Assembly: GCA_015179125.1 (NCBI GenBank) | Contig: WHVA01000028.1 | Coordinates: 248,001 to 312,000, forward strand | From: Gautieria morchelliformis | Lineage: Eukaryota > Basidiomycota > Agaricomycetes > Gomphales > Gomphaceae | DNA: 64,000 nt | Direction of reading: 5' to 3' | In this document: one piece after another, positions 1-11,047 of the stretch | Layout of the letters: the number at the start of each line of letters is the position of its first letter | Position numbering within the stretch: the first letter of the stretch is position 1 | Program-made: the position numbers and the translations under genes | The notes under the pieces: model-generated | Told to the model about the DNA's origin: nothing | Databases searched by the model: none | What the model saw: the letters and a program-made list of their open reading frames with translations, nothing else

Positions 1-1540
1 ACGATTCTACTGTCACCGTTGTCGACCGCACGCCTGTACTCAATTTTAATGCGCGCCCGGCGGCCTTCGGTCCTGCCTCTGACGTGCTGGGCTACTTGAT
101 CCGTGTGGAGGACTTCAGCGTGCCGTGTGACGAAGACGGTGATGATGGTGTGGAGCACCACAGACGTGGGCCATGGTGGCCTGGTGGGGGAAGTGAATGG
201 GAAACAGCTGCGCCCAATGGGACGGCCAAGTGGCACCGGGAGGAGGTGAAAGCACGTCACGGGTGTCCGCGCCTCTGTGTGCGGGGCAAGGACAAGCCAG
301 AATCGTCAGAGACGTGGATGGCTCTCGTCATGCGCGGTGGGTGCACATTCGTCGAGAAGGTCAGGGAAGCGCAGCGGTTCGGTGCCAAGGGGGTGGTCGT
401 GGGCGGAGAAACGAAGGCGCAGGATCAACATGGGGACGGATTAGTGCAGATGTTCAGTCTCGGTATATCTGCGTGCTATGGCTCCTTTCGACAAGTGCTA
501 ATAATAGCTCCCGGCCATAGGAGACTCATCGGACATACGGATTCCTTCAACGTATATCACACATGATTCCTATACGAGCCTATCTACCCACATCGGTACC
601 TCCAACACCTCAATATTTGGCCTCCGCACCGTATCCGTTGGAATCGTGACAGATACCTCTGGCTGGGAATGGTATTCGTGCGCACTCGCGTTCATTTTGT
701 GGCATTCTCAGATTCTGATGACGTCATAATAGCCCCTTATTAACGTTCCTAATACTGCTTTTTCTCCCTTCTTCCCTTACTCTTTGCACCCTCCTGGTTC
801 ATCGCGTCCGTGCGGCCCGTGCGGCCCAGAGAGAACGTGCCCCAGAAGACGTCGTTCAAAACCTTCCGTGGAGGGTGTGGGAAGGCCAGCAAACGCTCTG
901 GGAGCTGGAGAAGACCATTGAAAGCATCCATAGTGACGACGACAGTAACTCCTCGCGGGATGATGCAGTTTCGGAGTCACGGGGCGATGGTACTGCTCAG
1001 GTTGCGTTGCATGAAACACAGAGATCTCACTGCGAGCCATCAACTTCGAACCCATGCAACACAGCGGACGGCCAGCTGCCACTAGCGGAGGCGGCCCGTA
1101 AATGGTACGAGACGCAGGTTGAGTGCGCAATTTGCTTGGAAGATTTCATCAAAGGGGACAAAGTGCGCGTGCTACCATGTCGACATATCTTCCACATGGG
1201 TTCGTTTTTGTTTCATCTGTAGGTCTGCGCATTTTTGGCTGCTAATTTGTATTCGGCTTTTAGATGAGATAGACGATTGGCTCATTCGTCGGAAAAAATT
1301 GGTTCGTGTTTAGTTAACTTGTGGCATGAATTTGTCGCGACTTCTACTTCTGCCATTCTGGGCTGACTTACATCCATGCAGTGCCCGATATGCAAACATG
1401 ACGTGACACGTCCGCCCTTCTCGTCCTCGGGATCTGACCTGGCAACGCCCCCTGGTTCACAACCGATGCACCATGGCGCTGAGCTCCCTACAGAACCTAC
1501 GGAACGCACTCCCCTGCTACAACGGTCTGACGGACTTTAG
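1..1540 (+). CDS. PA-TM-RING E3 ubiquitin-ligase-like protein, 5' end outside window
   Basis: Probably a membrane-anchored RING ubiquitin ligase of the endomembrane system. The visible exons are 1-462, 521-677, 733-1199, 1264-1301 and 1382-1540, which stay in one frame for 426 residues; introns are 55-80 nt, GT-AG. A protease-associated (PA) domain comes first (FNARPAAFGP, then ALVMRGGCTFVEKVREAQRF and DIRIPSTYI), then one transmembrane segment (LLTFLILLFLPSSLTL) followed by a basic stretch (RVRAARAAQRERAPEDVV), and a C-terminal RING (CAICLEDF ... CRHIFHMDEIDDWLI ... CPICKHDV). This PA-TM-RING order is that of the RNF13/GRAIL class. The usual Cys after the RING His pair is replaced by an acidic residue. 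The start codon lies upstream of the window. The gene is convergent with the RdRP gene, 379 bp away. Family call firm; substrate unknown. Confidence 0.88.
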
Positions 1541-1919
1541 CATCTACTACCACAGCCTTCAAACCTAGTGTACCACTAAAAAATTTGTCAGTGTGCTCAG
1601 TGTGAGTATTGTAATACGATTCGGTGTACATCATGTAGCGTTCGACACCCGCTGGCGAAGGATACCCCACCGTTTACTTAATTCGGAACTACTATCTTCC
1701 ATCGACATGAATTGTGCTTGACGCATCGTCTACAAATATGCGGAATGTACTGGAAGTTATTTGTGAGCTTGTGTCTGGAAACCATTGCATTGATGACAAT
1801 GAAGGCGAAAGTTTGTGAGTGCATAGGCACTGAGATGTTGATACAATCGTGTACATTGCTTGCCTGATGTGTAGAACGTTCTGTGGTGTGTTGATTTTGA
1901 AGCGCCTCCATTACGCGCC
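1541..1919. other. Intergenic region between convergent genes
   Basis: The 379 bp between the stop codons of the PA-TM-RING gene and the RdRP gene should hold both 3' UTRs. The small ORFs here have no recognisable motif and overlap on both strands. I see no RNA gene or repeat. Confidence 0.6.
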
Positions 1920-4900
1920 TCAATCATCCAAACGCCTGATGGTTTCGAAGATCGCACGCAAAGCAATCCAGCCAAAACTCTTCGCACCGAATGTGTCTTT
2001 CTTCATCAACGAAACCCTCCACGCCGTCCACGATCGATTAACCCAGTCCTTGATAACAGGATCTTCGTCGCCTTCCAGCTCTTTCAACATTCGTCGAACC
2101 AACGTGCTCGTTTCATCCCGCATACCAGCAATACCGTCCCTCCGCATCCTGGACTGTGCAGACTTTGCAATTATTGTGCCCATGAACACTTCCTCCTCTG
2201 TGAGCCTCACAGTGGCCTTACGTGACAGCGTGTGGGCAAAGCATATATGCTCCAATTCCGCGGCAAAGTGGTCGAACAGAGCGGACATTGCCTCAGTCAG
2301 CTCCTCCGTGTCCTCTAAGTCCACTAAAGGAGTTAAACGGCGTCGAAGCTTCACGGCTATCGGGTCGCTTAATGAATTGGAGCCCAACGAGAGCCGCTCG
2401 AGGGTGTCTTCCAGAGAAAGACCTCGACGCTCATTCCTTTTCGATCGTCGCTGCTGGGCATGAGATTCATAACTTGCTGCAGACACGGGGGGGAGTTTGA
2501 TGTCTCTAAACAGTTTACCGAGGGCACTTTGTGATTCGTAGTAATCTGCGTTCTGAGTGTTGGTGATTTCGGGTGCATACCAGTCGGGCCTGACGCGTAC
2601 GGCGGGTTGCGGGATGCGATCAATAGGAACGGGTATGCCGTTCTTGGGGAAATCCACTGCCCAACTGTGGAGCTCGGCTAACTTGGCGCAGTCTTCTGCA
2701 AAGATTCCAACACGATCTGCAATCAAGAGGAAATTGGTCGCAACAATGCCCAACCTTAAAACCATGTTTCAGATGCAACCAGTAGTACGAGGTAACACGA
2801 ACATACATGTCGTTGTTTATGAAGTTCACGACGAAGTCCGCCACATCATCGATTGTGCTATCTCTGTCTAGTATCTGCCTGGGCGCTGCAGGGTACCCTC
2901 CTGGGGTCACAGTTCGAGGGGGGTGCAACGAGGGCAACAATATTAAATCATATTCATCGCCGTCAAGATCTGAACCGCTGAGCTTGTTGGGAAGGGGGCG
3001 ATCGCCTGCATACGTATTAAGTAATGATCAAACGACATACAGTACTAGACCTTAAGGTACCTTGCTGCGAGAATACGACGCAGTTAAACAGCTCACCGAG
3101 GGGTGAGCCAACAGGTGGAGCACCGATGGCATGAGCGATCTGCACATCACCTGGGTGGATCGTGGGCGATTTGGAAATGAGAATACGACCTTCAATGTAC
3201 TCGGGGTTTGCGCCGTCACCTTTTACAAGACAAGCTAAAAAGATGGTCAACGTGATATAAAAATCAGCTTGTCGTACACTGTACCGTATATTTCGTTCGG
3301 TCGGAGGGTGTTGCTTACATCAACAACCCCTACAAGCTTCCAGCTATGTGGCACTGGAACGCGAGCCCTGAACTTGATCTCCCGGAGCACATGGTGGACT
3401 GCAAACTGCAGGCACCGATCCAAGAATGCGTCTCGAAGACCTGAGGGTGTTACAACTTGCTCAAGGTCTATGCCCAGCTTCCGCAAGTTTGAGAATATGG
3501 ACGGAAGTGCAAATGCAGCTCCTAATCCATGTGTTTCAAGGAGCTTAGTCGCTGTCTTCAATGACCGGGAAGCCTCCTGTGTCTCGAGAACAGCATTTCT
3601 TTGCAGCTGCAAAAAAACGTTTGTGTCAACGCCAAGGCCGGCCAAGATCATGATAAGGGGCCTATTTAGGAAAAACTTTCCCGGCTTGTCGAAGGACCTT
3701 GCGATCTCGACATCATAGTTATTTGATGATTCAAATTTTACCATAGAAGGGCGTAGGCCGAGGACGAGACCATCAAGCGTTGGATCGACGCTGAGGACCC
3801 CCTTAGCTCCCTGTATCCGCACCTGAAAAACGCTAGGAGTGCGCCTCCCGCGCCCCGTGCGTGCTGAGCCCCGCTGCAGCGCGCTGTATATCTCATCAGC
3901 CAAGCCTTGTGAAACCGGCCCGTTCCCATCAGAGAAGCAGTACTCGTTATGTTCAATGTCCGGGATCCTTTGAATCATGTCAGGTTCCACTACCACGGAA
4001 AATTCAGTGGCCGTGAATGCCTGGGAGAGCCGTGCGGCATATCTGGCTGGGCATCGTAGAAGGGCCGTTGACCAAGATGACCCGATGGTCGCTCGGATAG
4101 ATTTTGCGTTGAATTCGCGGCCTTGGGGATTCCTGAACGGTGTAACAAACCAGACTGTGTACTGTTTTAAAGCAGATTGCGAATAAGCCAGAAATTCGAA
4201 GCTATATAGTGGACGTTCAGCGACAATTTATGACCAACTGGCATACCCACTGGCGACCACATAGATCGAAGCCCTCTTTGAGTATAGTTCCCACTCGTTT
4301 CGCGATAAATTCTGGACCGTCGACTTCTCGACGGTCGAATGTGAAGTGGAAACCATCCTCGTCGGTGAAAGAAACTCGTAAGAAGGCATCCTGGTTATGC
4401 GGATGCTGCCTCAGAATCCGATTCGACGCATCGGGAAAGGGGCCACGAAGCTTCATTGCTGTAGGAGTGAAGGTTACGTGCAGGCACTGGAAAAGATTCT
4501 TATCCAGGTTTGCTGTTTGAATGTCTGCACCACTCTGAGCGATCTCATCCCTGGCCTGCTCGAAGCACGACCAGACAGTGCTACTTTCTTCAAGATACCA
4601 GAGATCCCGAAGGTGCAGGCCGAATTGCCGAAGCACTTGAACAGTATACTGTGGACCATGGTTACGGACCAGCGTCTCGATTCTGAAGCCAAGGTCCAAT
4701 AGCTCAACCGTGTCGAGGAGCAGATCCCTGTATAAAGCCTCGCACTGAAAAGCAACAGACCATTCTGTACGGCCAAGCCACTGCTGCAACTGTCTCTGAT
4801 ATTTCTCGGCAAATAGGCCTCTCCACACCACTGGACGGCGGTGGTCGTGCACGTTGATATTGGCCAGACTTGCCATGCGCTTGAACTCTGCGAGCCCCGT

Positions 4901-5713
4901 GAGGGACTCGCACACCAGACGCAGTATGTTCCAGGCGAACGGTGCCACAACCGCGTGGTCAGAGTCAAGGTGTGTGAGCTTCCGGCGTTTGATCTTCTGT
5001 TCTCCCGGCAAGGGATTTATCCCTTTCTCAAGAGAAGGTGAACTTTCCAGGAGGAGAAGGATTGCCTTTGCATTACTGTCCGTCTCTACAGCCTGGACGC
5101 GGGAGTAGCGTGCCACTATCGTAGTTTCCGACGATCCCGCCGATCTCCTCACGATGATTTCCCTTGATTCTTCCTTAAATAGAAGAGTATACCTGGGAGA
5201 ATTCCCAGACAACTGGTCAAACTGGTCGAACTGGACCTGTTCATGGTTCCATTGCCATTCGATGGATGTTTTGTCGTCTCGGCATTGCCATGCAAATTGG
5301 ACGTCCTGAAGCTGAATTTTGTTGCTGAAATCAGCGAGTCGGCTTTCTTTCTCGCGGATGGCACGAGGGTCGCGATATGGAAAATGCTGAATCTCACCAA
5401 GGGTGTCGGATCGAGGCTTATGTTTACTTGGCTTTAAGGATATCCTTCGACCGTCCATGGTGAGACCATTGCCACTGTAATACTTTAGGAGTGCGTTGCC
5501 GATTTTTTCACTTGGTACTGTTAACGTGCCCGACCCTGAATGAGGGTGACGACGATATCGCTTGTCTGGGAATAGATAAACCTTGAAATTGATGAGGAGA
5601 CCGGGGGAGGTGGAATAGCCCTCGAACAGGGGACTGTGTAGCACAGGCGCCAGTTCAAGCGTTAGCCTGATATCGTCCACAGGGTATGGGATATTTTGCA
5701 GGAAAATCTCCAT
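1920..5713 (-). CDS. RNA-dependent RNA polymerase (QDE-1/SAD-1 type, RNA silencing)
   Basis: Makes double-stranded RNA from single-stranded templates in RNA silencing. Exons on the minus strand are 4251-5713, 3285-4201, 3061-3234, 2807-3005 and 1920-2754, with introns of 49, 50, 55 and 52 nt; together they encode about 1195 aa without a frame break. The start MEIFLQNIPYPVDDIRLTLE and the length fit fungal cellular RdRPs. Conserved blocks in order are FLAYSQSALKQYTVWF, PSMVKFES, GRILISKSPTIHPGDV and the catalytic loop SGSDLDGDEYDL near residue 863, whose aspartates (DxDGD) bind the catalytic metal. FVVNFINNDMLGIVATNFLL and LADR-type blocks follow. A further ORF segment lies upstream at about 5779-5990 on the same strand but ends in a stop, so I keep the ATG at 5713. 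Nothing is visibly broken. Confidence 0.93.
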
Positions 5714-6824
5714 TTGAAGTCGAGTATTCAGGTATCAAGGTTGTCGAGGAAAGAGCAAGAGGCAGAACACGTCCGCTTCTAGAACCTTTTCTTCTGATGC
5801 CGCCCTGTGAGGGCCCAGGTGACTTTGAGTTCTGACAACGGCGTCAATGTACCCAGATTGAGGCAGTCGAAATCAGAATCGAAGGAAGGCTTTGCCTTCT
5901 CTAAGGTGCCGAGGGCCCGTGACTTGCCCAAAAACTTCAGCAGTGAGTACTGCGGTGACCTGACCACGCATCCGGAGACACACCACTGTGGGAAAAAACA
6001 CCACCTATAATATTTGGATAATCCGAGAGTGAAATGTGTGGACAGCCCAGCAGGTGTTCTGCTATTTCCACATGCGGACAGTGGATAACCTGTAACCCGG
6101 GTATACCAGTTACTGGATATGCCAGTATTCCATATTGGCGTCAGCTGTATGTGCCGTCGAGCGGCATGCTGGGGATCGAGTTGAGGACCGAGTTCACGCA
6201 CGAGTGCGCGAGCGAGTTTGCTGCGAAAGGAAGGGGGTCGAGGCTAGCTAGAGCTGCTTTTGCAAAGTTGCGGGAACCACGAACTCTGCGAGTTTGCGTC
6301 GGAGTACTTGTGGGACCGATTTCAGGACCGAATTCACCTTCGTGAACGCCCTATCCGGCCTCATCGCCAAACTTGAACAAAGCCCAGAGGCTTTGGGCAG
6401 AGAATTATCCAAAATTGCATAAAACCAAGAAGGAATACGCCCCCAAAGTCGTATTTGATTGGCAGTGGTTCCCTATCCAGCCTGCAGCGTAGAACGCCAT
6501 CTCCAAAGGTTGTACGACAAAGTAACATCATCCCCATTCCTATCAGTGTCCTCCAGCACCGGACAACTATCAAGGAGATAAGTTACGTCTGTACTAGTAG
6601 ATTTCCCTTGTAGCCTAACAGTCCCCTACGCCGTCGACGATCGCGTTTTGCGTAAAGTGCTTTCGCGCCTCTCGTTAGGGACGTTGAATTCTATCCGGCC
6701 AAGTAGATGGGTTGCAGCTCTTTCTCAGTGAATGAACGCATCATTTGCAGCACCTAATACAACCTTAACTCATAACGTGATGAGTCTACAACCCGCTGGT
6801 TCGCCCCGGTAAGCATGCCAATCG
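5714..6824. other. Intergenic, with an unassigned minus-strand ORF segment (5779-5990)
   Basis: The space between the 5' end of the RdRP gene and the 3' end of the arrestin-like gene. On the minus strand 5779-5990 reads as a plausible protein stretch (LGKSRALGTLEKAKPSFDS) ending at a TAG; it could be an exon remnant or chance. The remainder, 6000-6824, shows only short ORFs without motifs. It should contain the RdRP promoter. Confidence 0.4.
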
Positions 6825-8486
6825 TCACATCATAATTTCAGATTCCTCATTCCGGTGTGTCGCCGGGACCATAGAACGTGGAATGGGCCCAGGTGCGAGG
6901 ACTGTCGCGATATCCACCTCACGTGAAAACGTGCCACTGCTCTCGCTATCGAACCCAGGTGCTCCGAGTGCAAGCGTGACTCGATACTGCGTCAAGGCTG
7001 TCATTGTGAAGTCTGTCAAATAGGAGACAAGTAGACCCACTCTCATAGTTACACGTGGAAACACGAAACTGGGCTTGAGCTCGCCTGCCACGGGGATTTC
7101 ACCTACAAGCTTCCGAGTCTCCGATGTGTCATCATCATCTTCTGAGGGCCAATAGATGCCCTTTCCAACGTTTTTGACAGACACGTTGTCCGTTCTCGTG
7201 GGCTTCGCTTCATCCGTGGCGTCCTGTCCCGTGCGAAGAACACGTACGAGATAGATGGAGAGCGAGCCACGCCCCGCAAAAAGATCAAGAGCCTGGCGGT
7301 CGGAGCAGCTTAGAGTTAGTCTGAACGGAATCGAGGTACCTCGAGTGTAGCAAAGCTAAATTAGCCGGTGAGAACCGGCACGCTCTTCTTTCGTTTCACG
7401 TACGGGCTTTGCAAGAGCGAACTGGGGTGTTCGAGTACAATTAGCCAAATATAAGTGGGACTTAGGGGTAGCTTACTAGGCAAGCAACCTCCACTTTCCG
7501 AGACTCGAATACCGTGCCGGTTACTGACTTGGTTCCTAGAATTTCCCAGCCTGTGACAAACCAGGAAGCATTAATCTCACGATAACGGATGTAACAAATC
7601 ACCTTCGGGATCAACATCCGGTCCCAGGAGTGCACTGTGTTCGCGATATGCCAACTGTCGTAACACTGACGGAGCGGAAGGGTGTGAACGAGGGAGATAT
7701 ACGATTGTCGTTGAAAGGCTGTCATAAACGCGGCTTAGCCGGCGTTTGAAAACACAGTCGAGGACCTACGAATGGTCTATACGAAGCTTCCCCCGATGAA
7801 TGGTGGCCGTAACCTTGTATTCTATGTAGCAAGATGAGAAAGGTGATGCTCTTTCGGAAACTGAAAACCGAGACCATGAGATTATGAGTGACACAGCTGC
7901 ATCTGCAACTCAACAACTCGGCGGGAGTTGGTATACGGAAAATGGTTCCTTTTCCACAGCGGACGTAGCCACCGTGTCAGGTAAGGCGAGAGAGAAGGGC
8001 CAGACGTAATCGCCTTTCAGTTTGGGACTACCGATACCAGCATTTCCGGTCCCTGGATCGCCCATGGACGTCGACCATAGATTGATTTTTTTCGTCAAAA
8101 ATAGGAGGGGTTCTTGTCCAACAGCGAAGGATTCGCCTCGTACCTGCATCACATGGGATCTCAATATCACGACAGCTAGGAATGCAGAGACTTGCCTCTA
8201 TGGTCACTGCTTGAATGTGATCTGTCTTCTCCAAGCTAAGCTCGACTGTTCCCGTAATCTGTTCTCCCTGAATAAACCGTGGAATAGTCGTAGGGTTTGT
8301 ACCGCGACTTTTGACTTTGAGAAGTGCCCAAGGCTGGTTCTTGCCCGTCTCAAGCGTGTACACTCGCTCTGTAAGCTGAGGGCTAGATATTTCCAGACGG
8401 TGTCCGTCGTCTTCATATCCAGGCGGTTGACTAGCCTCTGATTCCCCAACGGAGGCAGCAAATGAAGGAGGGGCCTCCGTGGCCAT
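6825..8486 (-). CDS. Arrestin-like N-terminal domain protein
   Basis: Arrestin-fold adaptor; fungal relatives recruit ubiquitin ligases to membrane cargo. Seven exons (8196-8486, 7915-8143, 7770-7860, 7603-7718, 7477-7550, 7404-7421, 6825-7355) sum to 1350 nt, 449 aa. The start is the ATG at 8486 (MATEAPPSFAASVGESE), ahead of a Pro/Tyr motif (QPPGYEDD). Arrestin blocks follow: YTLETGKNQPWALLKVKSR, FIQGEQITGTVELSLEK, INLWSTSMGDP, KLKGDYVWPFSLALP, VTATIHRGKLRID, VLRQLAYRE, GPDVDPEGW, TSIPFRLTLSCSDRQALD and a final SREVDIATVL. The first intron (8144-8195) runs GC-AG with the donor AG|GCAAGT. One exon is only 18 nt (FALAKP). All splices restore family-like sequence, so the model is well supported; the cargo is unknown. 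Confidence 0.87.
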
Positions 8487-9250
8487 GGTCAACGTGCAGC
8501 AGCACGGTCGTAGCGTGTGAAGCCGGTTCCATATAGCCTCTCGCCATCAATAGCATGTCAGGAACCAGGACCTGTGTTAGGCACTGAAAGAAGTTCTGCT
8601 AGTGATAAACCGATAAGTACCTACGACTGAGACTCGCCGACTTTACAGTTCTTTTGGAGTGCGCGACAGAGTCAGATCTCTAGATGCACTCGAGGCCGAT
8701 GTACCTAGCCTGCGAGTAGAAATGATCGATACTAGTTGCAATGATGGTAGTGGATCCATTATCGTTCGGGCATGATCATCATCCCAAATTGTGTAAGCTG
8801 ACCACCTGCGGTACCCTGTGCAGTATTTATAGTTAGAGGGTGACGCCGGTCCGGTGGAGCATTCTAATTAGATTCCTATACCGCTGATAATACTTTGAAC
8901 AATTTGCCCTCGCAGGGAAAAAGCACCTCTCACGTGCACCTCTGTGAGGACGGTCAAAAACAACTGGGTGACGTCAGTCTTCTATTTGCTTGTCCACAAC
9001 TTTTGGGCCGGTTACTTGGTGGTACGGGTATTTCGCTGCTGCTTTAGGTCCTGAAAAAACCTAGTTTGTCGAAGCTTTGACGACGTTCCTCACTTCATCG
9101 CTCGAGCTGGTGGATACAACGCCTCAAAGATGTCTCTCAAGTTTACATAATGTCCTCTCGAATGGCATGTCGTTTCAGGGAGTATTCTCGAGCTTACAGC
9201 AGTCCATACTATTGAGGACAAGTTAGCCTACTAGTAAAAAAAGTTATACT
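8487..9250. other. Intergenic, upstream of the arrestin-like gene
   Basis: About 760 bp with no ORF above noise and no recognisable RNA gene or repeat. It should carry the promoter of the arrestin-like gene. Confidence 0.5.
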
Positions 9251-9781
9251 CTATCGTAGTATCAGTCCATGCAGAAGTGGACAACAAAGGTAACATCTTT
9301 GTGTCTTGCAAGTACCACAATGCACCCCTGTAATGTTCTTGTATGCAAGCCCATGACGTAATGGTAACAGCGAACGAATATGTACCGCAATTCTCCCATG
9401 TTCAAGTACATCACCTGTGAGCTTTGTCAAGCAATAAAATTGAGCACAAAGTCTGGCTGCTGTCTTGCGACTGAATATCTCACCACAGCCCTTGCCAGGG
9501 ACATTAGTGGCACAACGAGAGTTGTCCAGGGCACTTGCTGACATGGTTAGAGGATCGATGGATGTGAAAAAGGGAAAGAGATATTTGCATAATTTCTTGC
9601 AAGCACCACAACACACTATTGTTGTATGCAAATCACATTTGTTGGAATTTCCGGGGAGAGGGAACGCAGAGGAAGGGGACAGCACCGACTTGGTGTTGTG
9701 GCGAGTTACAAACAGATGAGTAAATACAAGTAAACTACTGCGTATTTGTAAGCTACGCGTTGCGTTTGGTATTGCGGTCAC
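9251..9781 (-). CDS. Hypothetical Cys-rich ORF
   Basis: An uninterrupted frame of about 176 codons on the minus strand; its first residue in the frame is a non-ATG codon, so a true start or an upstream exon is missing. It has two cysteine clusters of similar layout, VCCGACKKLC and HCGTCKTQRCYLCC, which could bind metal. The DNA around the clusters is also similar (CTTGCAAG, then a CCACAA motif, then TTGTATGCAA), so the ORF may hold an old internal duplication. I do not recognise the family. It could be an exon of a host gene or part of a decayed element. Confidence 0.35.
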   Translation of the reverse strand: MTAIPNATRSLQIRSSLLVFTHLFVTRHNTKSVLSPSSAFPLPGNSNKCDLHTTIVCCGACKKLCKYLFPFFTSIDPLTMSASALDNSRCATNVPGKGCGEIFSRKTAARLCAQFYCLTKLTGDVLEHGRIAVHIRSLLPLRHGLAYKNITGVHCGTCKTQRCYLCCPLLHGLILR

Positions 9782-9850
9782 TCGACACTGGAGAAAACTC
9801 CGACATTAGATTTCGGTACCTTTTACACAAACGGTAATATTCAGTACCTT

Positions 9851-9874
9851 TGAGCACTGACAAATCAGTGCTCA
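9851..9874. repeat. 10-bp inverted repeat hairpin in a CACTGA-rich patch
   Basis: TGAGCACTGA and its exact reverse complement are separated by CAAA. The surrounding 9800-9950 repeats GAGCACT and TAGATTTCGGTAC motifs; the latter also occurs in the dispersed repeats at 22.5-23.0 kb and 62.6-63.2 kb, so this may be a diverged fragment of that family. Confidence 0.5.
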
Positions 9875-9984
9875 AAAATATCATTAAATGAGCACCAAAA
9901 ATAAGTGCTTTGGAGCACTGAATTTCAGATACTAAAAAACATGCAAGTATGTGAAATTTTTTTTTTGAAACGCGATCGCCCTCT

Positions 9985-10731
9985 TCACTCGGCCGTCATA
10001 GCCCCACTTAGACATCCATCCACAGAGGTTGTATATCGTGCAAGCCGAGTGATCATGCGCCATAGGGCCGATGAATCCGGAAAGTATTGGCCGTTGAACT
10101 GTTTGCTGGAATCGGATGGTGCGTGGGCGGCGATGGAATTGACCATGGTGGAGAGATGCTCGCGGGTGAAGGTATCAATTTGAAATTGGAAAAGTCGCAG
10201 CCGTGGGTCAGTCGGGGGTGCCTCGGGGAGGAACTCAGTGTGCAGTTGGCTGGCCTTAGATCGACAGGCTGCAGTGATTGTGCGTTGTAGGTTAGTGACG
10301 TACGAGTTAATGTACATAAATGCCAGATATACGCACCAGATTCCTCTATTGCTCCTCTTGCTGCACGGGATCCACGAAGACTGTGCGTGCATAGTCTCCA
10401 CTCCTGTCCACGATTCCCCACTCGTTACCTCGCCTGACTCGTCCTACCACGCACTCAACTGTGCGTAAATCAATCACGATCGGCGCCGTGGTCAAAGAGT
10501 AAGTGGTTACAACTTTGGTTGCATCCCGACCGCCTGTCGAACAAGGCATCACCAGGGCGAGGAGGTGACGTTTCGGCATCGCGATGTTGATACGTGGTGC
10601 GCGAGGTAGGACAACATCGATGATGCTTTCTAGTTGTCCATAGAATATCTGACGTATTTGCTCTGGTTCCGAGTCGCGTCCACGACGGTGATTTTGCACA
10701 AGGAGCGTGTACTACTCACGGGATTAGCCAT
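9985..10731 (-). CDS. Hypothetical basidiomycete protein, apparent 1-nt frame shift
   Basis: A three-exon model: 10720-10731 (ATGGCTAATCCC, donor GTGAGT), 10337-10648 and 9985-10268, introns 71 and 68 nt. The protein begins MANPIFYGQLESIIDV and contains PIVIDLRTVECVVGRV and WGIVDRSGDYARTVFV, then QLHTEFLPEAP and FNGQYFPDSSALWRMITRL before the stop. I recall this GRV...WxIIDRSG pattern from uncharacterised agaricomycete proteins. Exon lengths sum to 608 nt, so one base seems to be missing near 10365, just before the second intron; that is either a real frame shift or a sequence error. Function not known. Confidence 0.55.
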
Positions 10732-10849
10732 AGATATGGAAACTTAGCAGGGTGAGAAGTAACACACGCGGACAAAGGAAGAGTCGCGTGTAGTTTCAGC
10801 TTGGGCCTGGCTGACGGCACATGCAGCGCGTATCTTGTCGCCACCATTA

Positions 10850-10877
10850 CAGTTGCGGACAATCAAACACGACAATT
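10850..10877 (+). repeat. Left terminal inverted repeat of the Tc1-like element
   Basis: 28 bp starting CAGTTGCGGACAATC; matches the reverse complement of 14195-14222 with one mismatch. Preceded by the target dinucleotide TA. Confidence 0.93.
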
Positions 10878-11047
10878 GTGATATCTAGTGATAGGGATTT
10901 TTTGGCGCCAAACTGACCTCAGGAATGAATTCAGCGGGTCGAAAAACGTCGAAAAACGTGTCGATCTGAATTTTCCCACGACCCTTTAAGGTGGCCAAAA
11001 TTTTTGGTCAAAAAATTGAACTTTATAGGTGCAAATGTAGCCTAGTT

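Noticed and set aside
5779-6201. Extra 5' exon of the RdRP gene
   Set aside because: The segment ends in a stop and no splice restores a convincing frame to the known N-terminal block; MEIFLQNI is the usual start of the family.
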